A stretch of 64,000 bases of DNA from Bizionia saleffrena (lineage in GTDB: Bacteria > Bacteroidota > Bacteroidia > Flavobacteriales > Flavobacteriaceae): contig NZ_VSKM01000009.1 of assembly GCF_008086175.1 (NCBI RefSeq), forward strand, positions 62,001-126,000, in the 5' to 3' direction. Positions 62,728-64,000 of this stretch are shown piece by piece. The notes under the pieces were generated by a model. That model was not told where the DNA came from. It saw only the letters and a list, made by a program, of their open reading frames with translations, and ran no database searches. Both the position numbers and the translations under genes were made by a program. Position 1 is the stretch's first letter. Each line of letters starts with the position of its first letter.

Positions 62728-63786
62728 TTATATTCTTCCTGATTTACTTTTAGAACGGTTAGAAGATGAAGAACGTTCCCTTGATTTAGGGTTTCTCGGT
62801 TGCGCTTTTTTACGGGCCGAAGGACTTCTCATTTCTCCTTTAGAACGCGAACTTCTCTCTTGAGTTCGCGCCGATTTTGTTTCGGCTCTTTTAGGTGTCG
62901 ATACACGATCGTTTCTCTTCGTGCGATTAGGTGTGTTTGCCTTTGTATTTCTCGTGTTGTTTTTATCAGACCGAGCTTCAGTGGTGCGTCTTGGTGTTGT
63001 GCTTCTTGTTGCATTACTTTTATTTTGCGAACGCGAAGATGTTGCACGCGAAGTTTTTCGGTTTCTAGAGCTATTATTAGCAATACGTTGTCTACCATCG
63101 GTACGAGACGCGTAATTTCTATTTCTTTTAATAGAAAGGCCTCTTCTGTTGGCAACCGCCGTGCGTCTTCTACTATTGTTAACGTAAGGCGAATTGTAAT
63201 GGTAACGCACCGCTTTATAGTGTTTTCGGTACGGTTTGTTATACACTACGCAATACTGGCGTGTAGGAATTCTATAATACGAATGCCAAGGTCTACGCAC
63301 ATAATGTCTGTTGTGCACATTTATGTAGCCTCTAAAATGAGAAAACGTATTGTGGCCATTATAATACACGTGTAAACCACCTAGACGCGAGACGAAACCG
63401 TGATGATTGTAAGTAACGAAAACGTTGCCAATTTGATTTATTCTTCCGTAGTAATCGTAAAAAATCGGAACATTTTCAATTTGAACAATCGCACCATAGT
63501 CATCATATTGCACATAAGCACCGTAATCGTAACCCGAATTGAAACTAATATGAACATTTGGCGAACCCATTGAAACATTTATATTGGCGCCGTAACTAGG
63601 AAGGTGGAAATCAAACTGGCCATCTGGGAACACTGAAAACTCAATACCTTGCTCTACAAAGATGAAAGACTTATCGTACCCATAAAATCGCGAATAATTT
63701 GAGGACTCTAAATGAGGCTCACTTTCTGCTCTAACAGCAACACTTATTAATAGTAAAGCTGAAAATAAATAGATCATTTTTTTCAT
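62728..63786 (-). CDS. Exported protein with YD-like repeats and an Arg/Ser-rich tail
   Basis: A 352-residue protein with a signal peptide (MIYLFSALLLISVAVRAES). Residues about 60-140 hold degenerate repeats of Tyr-Asp and Gly (YDDYGAIVQIENVPIFYDYY, YGRINQIGNVFVTYNHHG), recalling YD/RHS-type strands. A His/Tyr/Arg-rich middle (YRIPTRQYCVVYNKPYRKH) leads to about 150 residues of Arg, Ser, Lys, Thr and Asn with almost no hydrophobic residues (for example SARTQERSSRSKGEMRSPSA). The tail is probably unfolded and strongly positively charged. No function is known. The 191-codon forward frame here is a shadow of this composition. Confidence 0.8.
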   Translation of the reverse strand: MKKMIYLFSALLLISVAVRAESEPHLESSNYSRFYGYDKSFIFVEQGIEFSVFPDGQFDFHLPSYGANINVSMGSPNVHISFNSGYDYGAYVQYDDYGAIVQIENVPIFYDYYGRINQIGNVFVTYNHHGFVSRLGGLHVYYNGHNTFSHFRGYINVHNRHYVRRPWHSYYRIPTRQYCVVYNKPYRKHYKAVRYHYNSPYVNNSRRRTAVANRRGLSIKRNRNYASRTDGRQRIANNSSRNRKTSRATSSRSQNKSNATRSTTPRRTTEARSDKNNTRNTKANTPNRTKRNDRVSTPKRAETKSARTQERSSRSKGEMRSPSARKKAQPRNPKSRERSSSSNRSKSKSGRI

Positions 63787-63948
63787 AACAATAGGTTTTA
63801 GATTGAATAGTGACTAAAATACAAGCACCGTGCCAAAAAATAAATCGCAGTTGCTAACGCGCTAATTGTTATCGAAACAAAACGGCACTGTATTTTGCCG
63901 CGTCATTAATATCGAGTAATTTAGTGGCTTAAAAAATAGAAGAAAAAT

Positions 63949-64000
63949 ATGTCTTTTAAAAAGCTAAATCCAGAAATTAAAGAAGCTTTAATTACCAATG
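63949..64000 (+). CDS. DEAD-box RNA helicase, N-terminal fragment
   Basis: A partial gene running off the right edge; ATG 63949 is followed by SFKKLNPEIKEALITN, the typical N-terminal Q-motif lead of flavobacterial DEAD/DEAH-box helicases (F..L....EAL). Only 17 residues are visible, so the assignment is provisional. Confidence 0.5.
   Translation, partial: MSFKKLNPEIKEALITN

Noticed and set aside
62800-63375. 191-codon forward open frame, Arg/Cys/Ser/Phe-rich
   Set aside because: Opposite-strand shadow of the Arg/Ser-rich tail of the gene at 62728-63786. That gene has a signal peptide and organised repeats, while this frame has no domain, start context or neighbour logic.
1-64000. tRNA, rRNA, CRISPR arrays, transposases, prophage or toxin-antitoxin genes
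   Set aside because: None seen in the gaps on either strand: no cloverleaf with terminal CCA, no regularly spaced repeats of CRISPR length and no transposase motifs.

Overview
The window looks like the chromosome of a marine-type member of the Flavobacteriaceae (Bacteroidota). The evidence is its low GC content, TonB-dependent receptor and SusC-like plug domains, a complete-looking cluster of menaquinone genes, and a putative sulfonolipid pair. Several gene starts are preceded by the Bacteroidota -7 box TAnnTTTG, and Shine-Dalgarno sequences are almost absent. I see no rRNA, tRNA, CRISPR array, prophage or insertion sequence. Most of the window is core genome with short intergenic gaps and strong hairpin terminators.

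Layout: (1) 1-8034, forward strand: end of tilS, adenine deaminase, a YheT-type hydrolase, a cell-wall amidase, two unknown small genes, yifB, then a three-gene signalling unit (single-pass protein, 7-TM protein, HisKA_3 kinase) with no response regulator. (2) 8212-13004, reverse strand: aldehyde dehydrogenase, pseudouridine synthase, panB, sdaA. (3) 13225-17866, forward strand: dnaK, a nitronate monooxygenase-like flavoenzyme, and a membrane-anchored kinase-like protein. (4) 17880-29064: menaquinone region (hotdog thioesterase, menF, menD, menB, menA, menC, menE) with interleaved DUF2853, CvfB-like, CPBP protease and sterol-desaturase-family genes. (5) 29411-36865: VWA/plug fusion, carboxylase beta subunit, flavin reductase, small membrane protein, ettA, metallo-hydrolase lipoprotein. 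(6) 36970-43480: nudK, GNAT, hutG and hutI, coiled-coil protein, fumC. (7) 43911-50034: small membrane protein, TonB-dependent receptor, arsC, prfB (with a programmed +1 frameshift), threonine aldolase, EbfC. (8) 50171-57399: oligopeptidase, cysteate synthase-like enzyme, cysteate fatty acyltransferase-like enzyme, a large GNAT-like protein, outer-membrane protein, DUF4834. (9) 57513-62654: YfhO-like membrane protein, glycosyltransferase and flippase in one overlapping operon. (10) 62728-64000: an exported Arg/Ser-rich protein and the start of a DEAD-box helicase.

Most worth following up: the sulfonolipid-type locus at 52312-55976, where a ceramide-synthase-like GNAT protein faces the acyltransferase; the prfB recoding site, which keeps CTT TGA C but has a weak internal Shine-Dalgarno; the membrane-anchored HipA/Fam20-like kinase candidate at 16592; the barrel-less SusC plug fused to a VWA domain, with a 21-bp-spaced direct repeat upstream; and the orphan 7-TM/kinase pair. 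All functional calls come from reading the sequence and family knowledge. No database search was run.
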